The notes under the pieces: model-generated
The model's input: the letters and a program-made list of their open reading frames with translations, nothing else
Told to the model about the DNA's origin: nothing
Databases searched by the model: none
Shown: piece by piece, positions 47,038 through 57,911 of the stretch
Numbering within the stretch: the first letter of the stretch is position 1
How the letters are laid out: the number at the start of each line of letters is the position of its first letter
Position numbers and translations under genes: made by a program
Assembly: GCA_037575805.1 (NCBI GenBank)
Contig: JAZHPD010000001.1
Coordinates: forward strand, 1 to 64,000
Length of the DNA stretch: 64,000 bases
Source: Lecanicillium sp. G3
Taxonomy: Eukaryota > Ascomycota > Sordariomycetes > Hypocreales > Cordycipitaceae
Direction: 5' to 3'

Positions 47038-48988
47038 GATGGAGGGGGGGGAGGGAGAGGAAGGAGGAGTAGGGAGGAGGTCAGGATAAAAGGTTATTGG
47101 GTATTGGGTATAGGGATATTGTTGCGCAAGATGCAACGGCGCAACAGGCAATTTTGGCACCTTTGTGTATCGTGTGCTGCTGTGTATCACGAAAGAGTGG
47201 CCGGGAGGTTGGAAAGTGAGGCGGGCTAGAGAAGGTGTGGTTGGTTGGTTGGCGCGAAGCGCTTCGGACCGCCGAGACGGGGGCTATGAGATTGGGCAAG
47301 GTGCGGCCGTGATTTGATATCTGTGTATTGTCGGGAGAAGCTGCAATGTAGGGATCCGGCTCGCCATGCCGTGCCGTGCCGTGCCGTCTTGTGCGCCCAG
47401 TTTGTCCGTCGAGTTGGCGATGTTGGGCGATGACGTTGTATGTGGTGACGCAAAGCTGGGGAGCAGCTGGGCGTCGATTGTCCGCCGAATCCTTATTTCT
47501 CCAGAATATCGGTAAAATAGAGAGCGAGAGAGGGAGAGCCCAATGTGAATATGTCCGTCAACTCGTGGGAAGTGACGCTATAGAGAGAATGGCCGAGGTC
47601 GGTGGTCGTGTGCAACTGCAGAGCGGCGGTGACAATGGGGTCGCAAACGCGCGTTATCTGGGTCTCATACAGCCATGGCACGACATGGTCAGAGGAGGGC
47701 AAGCGCAGACCAAAGAGAACCCAGCGAACGTACAAGGCCGAATATAGTTTCAATAAATGGCAGAAAAAGAAAGTCAAACGAGGAAATGAATAGAGAAGAG
47801 AATTACGGCCGCCGAACGGTTGTTGCAAAAAGTGCAAACGGGCAACGCATGAATAGCAGCCCTGTCGCCAAGATGTCACGTAGAAGCGGCAGGGGTCGGG
47901 TAGGCTGTGCCTGTATGCGGAGAAGAACGGTATTGCCTGTTTTTTTTTTCTGCTTGAAAGCGAGGATGAAGAAAATGTGGAGGGGGGGAAATGACCAGCA
48001 TGACACACGAGTCGAGTCGGCAAGCCGCAAAGACTGGGCAAAGGGCAGAAGAAAATCACCCCCAGCTCAGCCAACGCCCCGCGGAACCTCTCACAGGTTG
48101 GTGGTGGCTTTTGGCGCATTGGAAAAGAAGATGGCTTGCTGTTAGGCTGGGAGCGGGGAAATGATGGCCGGTTTTGGCCAACTGCGCAGGATGAGCGGCT
48201 GAGGGCCCGAGGTCGATGATTGCCCGCATGTCCATGGGTGTGGTGTGCATCGTGCGATTTAATTAATGTGATTGTGATTTACAGGGCTTCTCCGCTCGCT
48301 ACAGGGCTTCTTGCTGAAGAAAGAAAAAAAGAGACAAGACATGGTTGTAGTAGCATCGTCAATACATATGTACAAGGGCGTCATAACGGCAAGGGTATTG
48401 CAGCTGCGGTGGAGAGAGCCTTGCCTGACTCGACAACTTGACGAGGCGTTTCTTCCAGGCCTTGAGCAATCCTTCAGACGCCCTCCCTAAACTGGCTACA
48501 GTTCTAGTTAAAAGGACTATTCATTAAATGTCAAATATAGTGCTGACGTTTCGCCGCTCACCTGTCAGATCTGCCTTCACCAAGCTATCATCACGCTACC
48601 TACGATGGCACGTCCAGCTACAATCGACCGCTACTACAACGGCTTCCCTCGATACGACCTTGCGGCGCCGTCCCGACATCCACTTTGACAGTAACCCATC
48701 ATTCGGACATTCACCGGTCTTTACTGGTACATCATCCTAGACATCCGATCCTATCCGATCCTTGAGCACCAGGGGAACAACATGACATGTCAGGCCCTAT
48801 ACATTTCGGGCGTTTTATTCCAAGAAAAATTAAACATCGATCCTCTATGCCCATTCCCGGCCCTCCTCTTTTTTTCGTTTTAGTCCCTCTGTATATACAT
48901 GTTACAAGAAAACAACAATCATGATAGAAAGGAATAATAATGACAATGCATAATTCGACGCACGCGGACAATCGCGGCTGGCCCCTCA
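47038..48988. other. Intergenic, permease promoter / mannosidase 3' side
   Basis: About 1.95 kb. The left part is the permease promoter and leader. It has four GCCGT pentamers around 47367-47389. No open frame has family motifs, and no RNA gene is seen. Confidence 0.55.
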
Positions 48989-51168
48989 TCACGTCGTCGA
49001 CGGCTTTTCCTTGCCGATGATTTTTCCGTTCGAGTCTCTCGGCTTCCGCTGCCATCCCGTCTTGAACAAATCACCCATGTCGAATCTTGGCATCGGGTGC
49101 GCCTCGGTGTTGAGCACAATCTTGTCCAGCGGCATCAGGCTGTTGTCCGAGAACAAGAGGTACATGTATTTCAGCGTCTCGGCCTATCGCAGGTTAATAT
49201 TTCAGTCGCTCGCACGATTGTGCTGCCTTGCAACTTACCAGCCAGAAACTCTCCATGTTATCTCGCACCCTCGGGGGCACCACGTTGGCGTCGTCCAGGC
49301 TCGTGAACCCGCCCAGCTCCTCCACGGCGGTGTAGTTCATAAACGACTCAAACATCTCCCAACCCCACTCACGGTACTTGACGTCGCCCGTGATGCGCCA
49401 CATGTAAAACAGGCTCTCCACCGTCTCCGGGCGCTGCAGGTTGTGGGCGTCGTTGCTCTTCACAATGTAGTCCTCGCGCCAGCGCGCGTTTGGCGACTCG
49501 TCAAAGTCAGCGGGCGGGTGGTGCGGCGCCGTCGGGGCCGCCGGCGGATGGCCGACCTTGAAAAAGGTAATCTCGCCAGACAGGCCCGTCGCCATGTACT
49601 TGTACATGCCCCAGCACGTCTGCATCAGCTCACGCGCAAACTTCATGTCCTCGTCGTGCTTCTTGGTCCACGTGGGGAGCTTGCGCGCTTCCGCCTCGGT
49701 GAGGCCCTCGGTTGCCGCGAGCGCAATGGTACCCGGTAGGAAGCACACCAGGTGGTCCATCTTGGGCAGCAGGTCGCTCTTGAGGCCGTTGGGCCGCTCG
49801 CCCACAATTGTGAAGCCAGATGGCTCGCTGTACGTCAGCAGGTGCTTGCGAATGCCGTTCAGGGACTCGTTCCACATGTCGAGGTAGACCTTTTCCTTCT
49901 TGTTGGTCTGCAGGTACTGCTTAATCAGGTACTCGTAGTACGAGTCGCCACGGCTTCCCAGGCGGATGTTCTCGCCCCGAAACTCGCCGTTGGTGGGGTA
50001 CACGTAGATGGGCACCAGACCGTCCTCGACATTGTTCTCATCAATGACCTCCATGACCTTTTCCACCGTTTCCCAGTAGTTGGTCTCGCCAGTGAGCTTG
50101 GCCAGGTACTTCAACTCGAGCTGCAGCGTCGTGGCCTCGGCCGTGGAGCTTGCGCCCATGTCTGCGTGTGACGGGATGCCCTTGGAAGTGTCCAGCATGA
50201 CGCTGGCGTAAGGGATACCCGACGGCGTGTCAAAGGCGCCCATCAAACGGCCAGCCAAGTCGGCAGCCTTTTCTAGGTACAGGTCCTCGCCAGGCTTCCC
50301 AGCGTCATCTTCGCTAATCGGGGCAAGGTCGGGGTATTCCGTCGACAAATAGTGGGCTGACAGCAGGCCACCCAGCATTCGAATCGTCGTCTCGAAAGTG
50401 TTGACGTCTTGGTTCTGGTCCCACGTCAGGTCGTTTGCGATCCATTTCCGGGCGTGCTCGACCCGCGACGTCAGGTTCATCAGCATCATCGTGTCGAGCG
50501 CGTCCACAATGATCCAGCCCATGCCCTTGGGCGCCATGTACTTTCCGGACTTGGAGATTGGATGGAATTCGTCGTATCCTGCGCGTTTCATCTCGTTAGC
50601 AACGGCCAAACAGCGGGCCAGGGCCACACGACCACATACCCCATGCGTAACGCTCGTAGGCGTCCCAGCTCAGCTCGAAGGCCTCAACCACCCGTGATTT
50701 CCTGTGGTCCCAGTCGGCGACCTCGTTTTTCGATATGCCCATGAACCCCCAGGCCGACTTGCCGCGCGGGGCCTTGGGCCGCGAGCTCTGCCACGGCAGC
50801 CACCCGAGGATGTGGAAGAGCACGACGAGGAACAGGGCAATCGAGCCGACGACGCGCTTCTTGCGCCACCAGCGCCGGTGCCGGCTGTGGTAGTACGGCT
50901 TGTCCTTGTACATGGGCAGCTCGGCGTCGTTCTCGAAGAGGCCGTTGACGCGCTTCGAGATCGAGGCCCAGGCCCGGTCCTCGAGGCGGCGGTGCGGATC
51001 CTCAAAGTTGGGAACATTTTTGGGAATCGTAAAGGGCATCTTCAGCAACGCATCAGCGCCGACCTGGGCTGCCGTTTCTGCGGTTTCTCGGATGTTCTCG
51101 GCGGCACGCCGTGCTGTGACTTGGAAGACGTTGTTCTTTCGGTGGATGCCGAACGGGTCGCGTATCAT
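48989..51168 (-). CDS. GH47 alpha-1,2-mannosidase (class I, ER/Golgi type II membrane protein)
   Basis: This calcium-dependent glycoside hydrolase trims alpha-1,2-linked mannose from N-glycans in the ER or early Golgi. Exons are 51168-50640, 50578-49239 and 49183-48989, giving 687 aa. The N-terminus has about 115 cytosolic residues, a single membrane anchor (VVGSIALFLVVLFHILGWL) and a stem. The GH47 domain starts AFELSWDAYERYAWGYDEFHPIS, with conserved MGWIIVDALDTMMLM, NTFETTIRMLGGLLSAHYLS, LADLAGRLMGAFDTPSGIPYA and, near the end, KYMYLLFSDNSLMPLDKIVLNTEAHP, which includes the Thr-Glu that binds calcium. Acidic catalytic residues lie within these blocks. The cytosolic tail of over 100 residues is longer than in yeast Mns1. 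Length and anchor fit a class I enzyme rather than an EDEM lectin, which would lack the type II anchor. Confidence 0.93.
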
Positions 51169-51874
51169 TGAAGCTTTTGGGGGGGCGGAGGCCGGCCGCT
51201 AAGAGACGAGGACGGGAGGGGAGGCGGTGGTGCTGAAGAGGACAGAGAGCTGCTTTCCAGGAGTAGCGGGATGGGCGTAGCACCAAAGTTACGCAGGACA
51301 GGAGGTCATGAGAAAATGTAAATTCAAAAGAAAATACGATAAAAAGAACAAGGCAAGCGCAGGATCAAAAAGAACAAAAAATACCACCGAAGCTAATGCT
51401 GCAGAAATTGTTTACCACCTCTTAACCCTGCCAGCATCCCAAATGAACCATCCAATGTCTCCCTCGTTGCTGTGGTGGATCGATCCCCTGGAAAGAGGCC
51501 ATGTAAGCCTCCGCCCAGTTGTTCTCTGCGCAGGAGATTTTTAGCGTTCTTGGCCCTGGGCTGGTCTGCTGCTCCGCTCCCGCCTGGCTGCACCGCCGCT
51601 CCACCGCAAAAAAAGAAGAAGACCACAGAATTGCGACCTTGATCGTGGTCATAACTAGCTGAATTTCGTTTGGTGACCAAAGGGGGAAACGGGAGATTTC
51701 CATGTCGTAGACGTCGGTTACATCCCCTGTTTGGAAATCATCCAAACATCTGATACCGAAATTTGAGCGCCCCTCTTCTCTTGTATCTAATCGCTCGCTT
51801 CGCCGTATATCAAACGCCATGACGCTGGTATAACGATCAACACCAGACGACAAGGGCAAAAAAGCAAAGGAAAC
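51169..51874. other. Divergent promoter region, mannosidase / ATG10
   Basis: The 706-bp stretch lies between divergent start codons and should hold both promoters. Short frames are non-coding. No special element stands out. Confidence 0.6.
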
Positions 51875-52725
51875 ATGTCCGACATTACCGAGTTTCCAAA
51901 CATCAATCACGCCGAGTTCGCAGAGGCATGCCACCTGCTGGACAGCAGATACCGCCAGGCGACGCTCGGCCCGCTACGGCGGCGGTGGAAGCTCAACGTC
52001 TACACGGCGCTCGCAACGTCTTTTTCGCCGGACAATGACGGCTACACGACATATGTCCAGATTGTCCGACCCCTAGAAGGCGATGCCGATCTGCCGTTTG
52101 ACCTGGGCGGCTTCTCCATATCGGAGAATGCAACCGAGGACCTGCACAACTCCGCAGATTTGGAAATGATGGAAACAGAGGATTCAGACAAGGTACGGCA
52201 CAAAGCTTGCTTTGTTATGATTATTTAAACTTTTTTCCCTTACTCTTTTTGGAAAATCCCGTCTCTAACTGGGTATATAGCATGTTATCCCTAACCAAAA
52301 CGCCCGTCCCGACATTGGCTACGTGACATATGAGATTCATCTCCATCCCACATACCGCGTACCCTGCCTGTGGTTCACCCTCCACGGTCTACCCGACTCG
52401 GAGCCAGCCTTTAGCATCGACACAGTCTTCCGTAGACTGGTCCCCCATGGCTACAAGGACAGCCTCCGCTCCGGCATGGGCATCGGTCCCATATCCACAG
52501 ATGTGAGTCTCCTTGCCCACACACCGCTGCGACCCATCATAAAGCTGACCACAGCTGCAGCATCACCCCGTCACTGGACTCCCTTCATTCTTCATACACC
52601 CCTGTCAGCTGGCCGACGCCATGGCACCATTTCCATGCTCCAAAAGGGATTACCTCATTATCTGGCTCGGTATCGTCGGCGGCTGTGTCGGCCTCTGGGT
52701 GCCTAATGAGCTGATGGCCCAGTGA
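51875..52725 (+). CDS. ATG10: Ubiquitin-like-conjugating enzyme ATG10 (autophagy E2)
   Basis: Atg10 is the E2-like enzyme that transfers Atg12 from Atg7 to Atg5 in autophagosome formation. Exons are 51875-52192, 52281-52502 and 52561-52725, all joined in phase 0, giving 234 aa. The C-terminal exon carries FFIHPCQLADAM, the ATG3/ATG10 family HPC motif with the catalytic cysteine at about residue 195. Before it lie YEIHLHPTYRVPCLWFTLHGLP and GIGPIST, typical of the family core. The N-terminal helix LLDSRYRQATL resembles the start of the E2-like fold. Length is slightly above yeast Atg10 (167 aa), as is usual in filamentous fungi. Its stop codon is 71 bp from the stop of the facing snRNP gene. 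Confidence 0.88.
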
Positions 52726-52796
52726 ATCGCGCTTGTCGCTGACAGCAAAGACAACAAGAAAAAAACACACACGCATTCCGATCATGTACACGTAAT

Positions 52797-53555
52797 TTAT
52801 TCGTCGTCGCTGTCCTCGTCCATTGCCATGTCTTCCCCGCTGTCCTCGGGCTCGCTCTCGTTGTCGCGGTTTCGCTTCTGCCCGCGGTTCCCCGGCGAGT
52901 CTGCGTCCTTCATGGCATGGTCGACGGGCGCCGGCGTCTTAGCCTGTGTCGTGTTCGTGGCGGCGGCCGCGCCGGGCAGCGGCGCGTTGAAGATGCTCTG
53001 CTGGAGCTCGGTCTGTTCGGCGGCGGCGGCCCCCGTGCCGGGCATCTTGAAGGTGCCGTCGAGCTTGGCAACGAAATGGGACTTGGACTTGGCGTATTGG
53101 ATTTTCTGGAGCAGAAAAGGCGGTTAGAATTTTTGAGACGAGCTACTTCCCCGGCAGAGCTTGGCCCAGCAGCACTCACCATGGTTCTACCCAGAAACTC
53201 CTCCCCGTCCAGCGCGCGCATGGCCTGCGTCGCGGCCTGGATGTCCCGAAAGACAATGTGTGCTTGACCGCGCATCGACATGGTCTTGAGGGCGACGACA
53301 TCGAGGACAGGGCCAAAGGTGGAAAAGAGCATGTACAGCGCCGTTCGCAGATCCGGTTTTTGTATCTTCGCAGAGGGGAGATTTGTGACGTAGAGACTAG
53401 ATAGCAATTCAGTCAGCAACAGCAAATACAATACAATACCAATTTTCATCCGTATTCATTGAAGCGCAGACTCACGTTTGGTTTGGCGGTATGGGCTGCA
53501 CCTTGGCGGGGAGGGACGAGTTAGGCTGCAAGCCGCGCGACGCTGTTGTGGCCAT
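52797..53555 (-). CDS. U2 snRNP B''/U1A-type RRM protein
   Basis: This small spliceosomal RNA-binding protein belongs to the U1A/U2B'' family (yeast Msl1/Mud1). Exons are 53555-53476, 53396-53180 and 53105-52797, giving 201 aa. The single RRM spans residues 28 to about 105: RNP2 is LYVTNL, and the RNP1 region is RGQAHIVF, followed by EFLGRTMKIQYAKSKS, the usual U1A/U2B'' wording. A Pro/Ala-rich linker and an acidic C-terminus follow (GEDMAMDEDSDDE). A single RRM in about 200 aa favours U2B'' over the two-RRM U1A form, but fungal proteins of this size exist for both, so the choice is inference. Its 3' end faces ATG10. Confidence 0.85.
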
Positions 53556-53972
53556 GGCGCGTGGTGGTATATGCGTATGATATCGGTTGCCCTTCTCCGT
53601 CAATTGTTCTCTCGCGTGTCCAATGCCAGCTGTACAGTGACCTTGTCTGTCCGTTCCGGTCGGTGTCGATGCAAATGTCGGATTGCTGGTCGTTTGGCGA
53701 TGAAGCTCGGTGGAGATTTTTCGCGGGCAACCCAGTCCGCGGAAAAGTTGGCGCGGGTCTAGTGGGCCGGAGCCGAAGCTCAAACACCAACATCACACCG
53801 CGTAACCTGTGGTTTACTTTTCTACAATACCTGTAAATTCCCCCTCCCCCGACCTTCGAGCAATTTGCATTATCTGGATACAATTACAATCTAAGGATGA
53901 AACTAGACTATTCGCAATATCGTCCATCAAACCCTTTTAGACCCAGTCTTGGTCGACGTCAGCCCGCAGCAC
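53556..53972. other. Intergenic, snRNP promoter / NLR 3' side
   Basis: This 417-bp stretch lies between the snRNP start codon and the NLR stop codon, both on the minus strand. It presumably holds the snRNP promoter and the NLR 3' untranslated region. No gene seen. Confidence 0.55.
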
Positions 53973-56900
53973 TCAGCAAACATTTCGAACAGTTACCCCC
54001 ATATCATCTGTGTAAGTATGCCGAAAGAAAACGAATGGAAACTCGATCTCTGGCCCTGGTGATTTGTCAAGCTTTTTTAGCAGTCGCTGCTGCGTAGTTT
54101 GTAGACTGGCACAGAGTGGATGTGAACCCTCGCTAATGTGTGCCACGATATTCATGGCCACGGTGCTCGAAGCGTATGAGCTTACAATGTCGCCCTCAAG
54201 GTAATGGCATTGTGCCATAAGAACCATAGTCGCGATGCAATCCGGGTGGTAGCCATCAGCATGCCACGTTTGCTTTTTCTGGCGTTCGTATGCATCGAGG
54301 AGGAGGGTCCTGGCGGCCTGGTGCCTACCACGTCGCATCAATATGCATGCCAGTACCTGCCGGCCAAAAATAGTACCGATATGAGAGCGGCCTAGAGTTC
54401 TATCTGCTACTGGTAGGCCGCGTCCAATAAGTCTCTGGGCTTTATGTGCAAAGCCCGCAGCGAGCAGAACAATGGCCAAATTTACCATGGCCAGCAACGT
54501 ATACGGGTGCTCTTTGCCCAGCTTGTTGCGTCTCACGAGGAAGACTTCCTCCATCATGACAACCGTCTCTGGCAAGTCACTCTCGCCAAGGAGCAGTTCA
54601 GCTCGACACAAATGCTCTTTGGCGAACAGAGCACGTTCGTCGTCTGCACCAACCGCGTTGGTTAGTCCCTCTGCTGCGTCTCTGTGCAGTTTGACTGCTC
54701 TCGTAAAATCCTCATCCGTCCAAAACTTGCCGATTGTGAGTCCCAAGTTATCCTTTGCCTCACAAACATCTGGATGTTTAGATCCAAGCGTCTGCAACAG
54801 CTTTTCCAAAACATGTTCCTGCAGACGTCTGGCCTCTGTATATCGACCCTGTTGCCAGCGAGTGTACCCCAATGCCCCCATTGCTTGTAACGTGTCTAAA
54901 TTGTCTGGCCCGCGATATTTTAAACACGTTTGCCAAACTGAGTTTTGCATATCAGCGGCAGTTAGTGGCCTGCTCAACCTCACATAGATTGTAGCTAAGA
55001 ACAGGGTCGCCTGCCTTGTTCGCTTGTGTTCAGGACCGAGAAAACGTGTCAAGGCGGCTACTACCTGTTCCATATTTGTCGCAGCTCGATCCCAATGTCC
55101 TGATTTTGCGTATACTAGACTAAACTTTGCGTCTATTCGCGCCTTCTCAGTATCCGGGACCAGTGTTGGTACAAGTGATGTAATCAGAGCTAATATAGTG
55201 TTCCTCGACGCCCGAGAATCTTCCATGGCTTTGGATATTGATACTTGACAGTTCGAAACATGCGCGACGTGTGGTAATAGGCCAATGTTATAGTCTTCAT
55301 CTGCGGGAAGTAGTCCCAGGGGAGGTAGCAAAATAGACATAGCGAGGACTCTGGCAGCCATGTCCGCCCACAGAGCCTGGTCACCGAGTCGCATCTTTGG
55401 GCGTTCCCTTGCCCACGTATGGACCAGGGGCATCGCATAGGTGTCCGCGTGCTCGTTATGAATGATGAGGGATCTTTGTACAAGCTCTCGAATTCCACAC
55501 CTAACACGCTGTTCCGCATCGTAGACGCCGTCGGAGTTTAGAGGACAACGAAATAGGGCAGGGATGGCTTGGTCGCTTTTGGTTTGTATAAACCATGTGC
55601 CGAGTACTAGTTGGGCATTTCTTATTCTCTCTATTAGAGATACATTCCTGGTCCTGTTACTCTGCGCGGTTGGAGTACTGTCCAGTCCCTGTCCGGATTC
55701 TAGGATCGGATTCCTGACGGCGCGAAGAAAGATCTCGATCGGGATGGCTTCGCGATGTAAGAATGCCATTATTCTAAGAATATCCAAGGCATCTCTCGCT
55801 GCTTCCGTGCCCTTCACTTCTAATCTGTTGAAGCACACTTCCCAGGTCGCATATACTTTCAGCTGTTCATCTGTGCCCTCATCTGCAAGCTTGGTGCTGC
55901 GAATGCGCCTCCAGCTGCGCCGAAAGTAGTCAATATAGTCCATTAGACCGCAGAGCCCGTCACGAATCGCAGCACCAGCATATATTATTGCCAAGGCTAG
56001 CGATCCAAGCTCATCCGATATCCTGCGTGCTTGCTGGAGACTCGCAAGGGCCCAGGGCTGAGGTGAAGTCGAAGCTTTCAGCAGCAGAGTAGATGCTTCC
56101 TCAGGCGGCAAGCCGTGGAACTCAAAGAATTTGTGTCCGACAGTTCCATGTACCTTGTATGCGGGATTTCTTGTCGTTATAAGAATATGTCCCCTGTTCC
56201 CTTTAGGGAAATACTTTTGGATGCTGAGCCCTTCCGCATCAGCATTGTCGATGATGAGTAACCATGGCTTGTCTCGATTGGACAACCAATGCAGCACCGA
56301 GTTCTCATGTTTTTCGAGTCCAGCAACTTCGGCAATCGAACCAATAGTCTGCTGTAGGGTTTCCGGTGTGCTGGTATCAATCCAGAAAACGCCCCAGTAG
56401 CTCTCTCGATTGATCTCAGCGTACTTGCAGCAGAACTGTGTCTTGCCCGACCCTCCAACACCATATATAACAAACCGGCGCTGCAGCTGCAATTGGTCGC
56501 TCAGGGGTCTCATGAAGAACATAAGGCGAAGCGCAGTAAGGTGATTCTCTCGGCCGGTAAAGAGGCTGCTGATAGATTGTGGAACATCAAAGTGTTGATT
56601 TGTCGACACTGATATAATTGACTGCGCGGCATACTCCACTGACCCCTGTAATTCCTTGATCTTTGAAAGAGTTACCTTGTCCCAGTTACTCCTTTTTGCT
56701 GATTTAGTGTTGCTCAGTAGGTCAGCTATCTGAGACTGGATACTCTGTTCCAGCCTGTCAAAACTCCGAGAGAGCTCGCTGTACGATTGCACGCTGAAGT
56801 CTTGGGCTGCGGTAATGCTATGGTGGCAGATAGCTGCAAAAACAACCTGTATGGCGCCCTGGTATGTTGCCATCTGCGCACGGCAGTCTCGCAAATCTTT

Positions 56901-57314
56901 GTCTTGGAGATTCTTTTTAACGACGGTGTGGAGGGCTTGAAGCTTGCTCGGAGTCGTTCGCTTGACGCTTCCTGGAGTAGCCGGGCTCGAATGCGAATGA
57001 CCTATGATCTTGGACACAATAGTCTCCATCTTCTTGACTAGAACCAAGAAGTTCCCCATGTTTTTTCTTAGATGTTCCCACAGCTCCGAGGTCTGCTCAT
57101 CATCGGCCGTGTCTGATTCTTCTGCTTTCCTTTTGCAGACGACGTCAACGCCGCGACAGAGAGCTTTAATACTCTCGACTTCTTGTATTAGGTCTTTGAC
57201 ATCATCTTCTATGCCACGGACGTCTTTCTGGAGCTGGTATATTTGGGTAGTAATCGAGGCGCAGGCTGAGACAACCGCCAGTGCGCCCGTAGCGATCGAG
57301 AGAGGGTCCGCCAT
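53973..57314 (-). CDS. Fungal NLR-type STAND protein: helo-like N-domain, NB-ARC, TPR repeats
   Basis: This resembles a fungal STAND ATPase of the kind used in heterokaryon incompatibility and immune-type signalling. Single exon, 1113 aa from the ATG at 57314; upstream the frame has only a TTG. The N-terminus (ADPLSIATGALAVVSACASI, then helices to about residue 165) matches the helo-like N-terminal domain of fungal STAND proteins. The NB-ARC has a P-loop GVGGSGKT (about 285-292), a Walker B-like LLIIDNAD (about 350) and GHILITTRNPAY. The C-terminal third (about 775-1085) is a run of TPR-like units of kinesin light-chain type, each with LG..HP or ALGYTRWQQGRYTEA-type positions, ligand-sensing in related proteins. 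Coding DNA is less GC-rich than neighbours, which may reflect accessory ancestry. The ligand and downstream effector are unknown. Confidence 0.86.
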   Translation of the reverse strand: MADPLSIATGALAVVSACASITTQIYQLQKDVRGIEDDVKDLIQEVESIKALCRGVDVVCKRKAEESDTADDEQTSELWEHLRKNMGNFLVLVKKMETIVSKIIGHSHSSPATPGSVKRTTPSKLQALHTVVKKNLQDKDLRDCRAQMATYQGAIQVVFAAICHHSITAAQDFSVQSYSELSRSFDRLEQSIQSQIADLLSNTKSAKRSNWDKVTLSKIKELQGSVEYAAQSIISVSTNQHFDVPQSISSLFTGRENHLTALRLMFFMRPLSDQLQLQRRFVIYGVGGSGKTQFCCKYAEINRESYWGVFWIDTSTPETLQQTIGSIAEVAGLEKHENSVLHWLSNRDKPWLLIIDNADAEGLSIQKYFPKGNRGHILITTRNPAYKVHGTVGHKFFEFHGLPPEEASTLLLKASTSPQPWALASLQQARRISDELGSLALAIIYAGAAIRDGLCGLMDYIDYFRRSWRRIRSTKLADEGTDEQLKVYATWEVCFNRLEVKGTEAARDALDILRIMAFLHREAIPIEIFLRAVRNPILESGQGLDSTPTAQSNRTRNVSLIERIRNAQLVLGTWFIQTKSDQAIPALFRCPLNSDGVYDAEQRVRCGIRELVQRSLIIHNEHADTYAMPLVHTWARERPKMRLGDQALWADMAARVLAMSILLPPLGLLPADEDYNIGLLPHVAHVSNCQVSISKAMEDSRASRNTILALITSLVPTLVPDTEKARIDAKFSLVYAKSGHWDRAATNMEQVVAALTRFLGPEHKRTRQATLFLATIYVRLSRPLTAADMQNSVWQTCLKYRGPDNLDTLQAMGALGYTRWQQGRYTEARRLQEHVLEKLLQTLGSKHPDVCEAKDNLGLTIGKFWTDEDFTRAVKLHRDAAEGLTNAVGADDERALFAKEHLCRAELLLGESDLPETVVMMEEVFLVRRNKLGKEHPYTLLAMVNLAIVLLAAGFAHKAQRLIGRGLPVADRTLGRSHIGTIFGRQVLACILMRRGRHQAARTLLLDAYERQKKQTWHADGYHPDCIATMVLMAQCHYLEGDIVSSYASSTVAMNIVAHISEGSHPLCASLQTTQQRLLKKLDKSPGPEIEFPFVFFRHTYTDDMGVTVRNVC

Positions 57315-57911
57315 GGCGAAATGCAACAAAAGAGGTCCCTATGACCGAAATATGTGTTTTAAGTCAGAAATTTTGTTTCATTTGACTAGTACGGTTTCTT
57401 TCCTATACTAGTTGATAAGAGTACAAGAGGAAGAACGGTGCACATAGTGCAGATCGCCCAGGCTGCTGCAAATGACCTGGGGAGCACAACATATCCGTTC
57501 AAGCACACTGTGGCTCAGCAGCAAGCTGAACACATGGGAAAGGTATTCGAGGCATTGTGTGAGCTCCTGCAGCTTGGCCTTGTTTCCGCAGTGGGTCGAC
57601 GCACATCTGTTCCAAGTGTGCAGTGAGGCTATTGGAAGAATGCGGCCAAGATTTCGGGTGATTGGCAAGGAATAGATTGTCCTGAGACTATAAGTGAGGC
57701 TGCAGTAATAAACTTCAGCGAATAGACATCCTATTCTTTTCACGGGCCATGCATCTAGCCGCCAGCCCTGGCGAGCTCTAATAGCGCCCTATTTATTACA
57801 CTTTAGTTGCTCGACTATCAGTACGGCCAACTTTCTCAATCCATCTGACCACAACTATTCAAAGTGGCAAATCAAGTTACAAACTTTATCTGCGAGAAAG
57901 GAAAGATCAGT
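57315..57911. other. Divergent promoter region, NLR / cytochrome P450
   Basis: This 597-bp stretch separates two divergent starts. A plus-strand frame at 57438-57626 is open but has no family content and may be non-coding or a remnant. It is AT-rich near both start codons. Confidence 0.55.

Noticed and set aside
57438..57626. Short plus-strand frame between the NLR and P450 genes
   Set aside because: It is 62 codons with no domain, in a divergent promoter; a remnant is possible but not supported.
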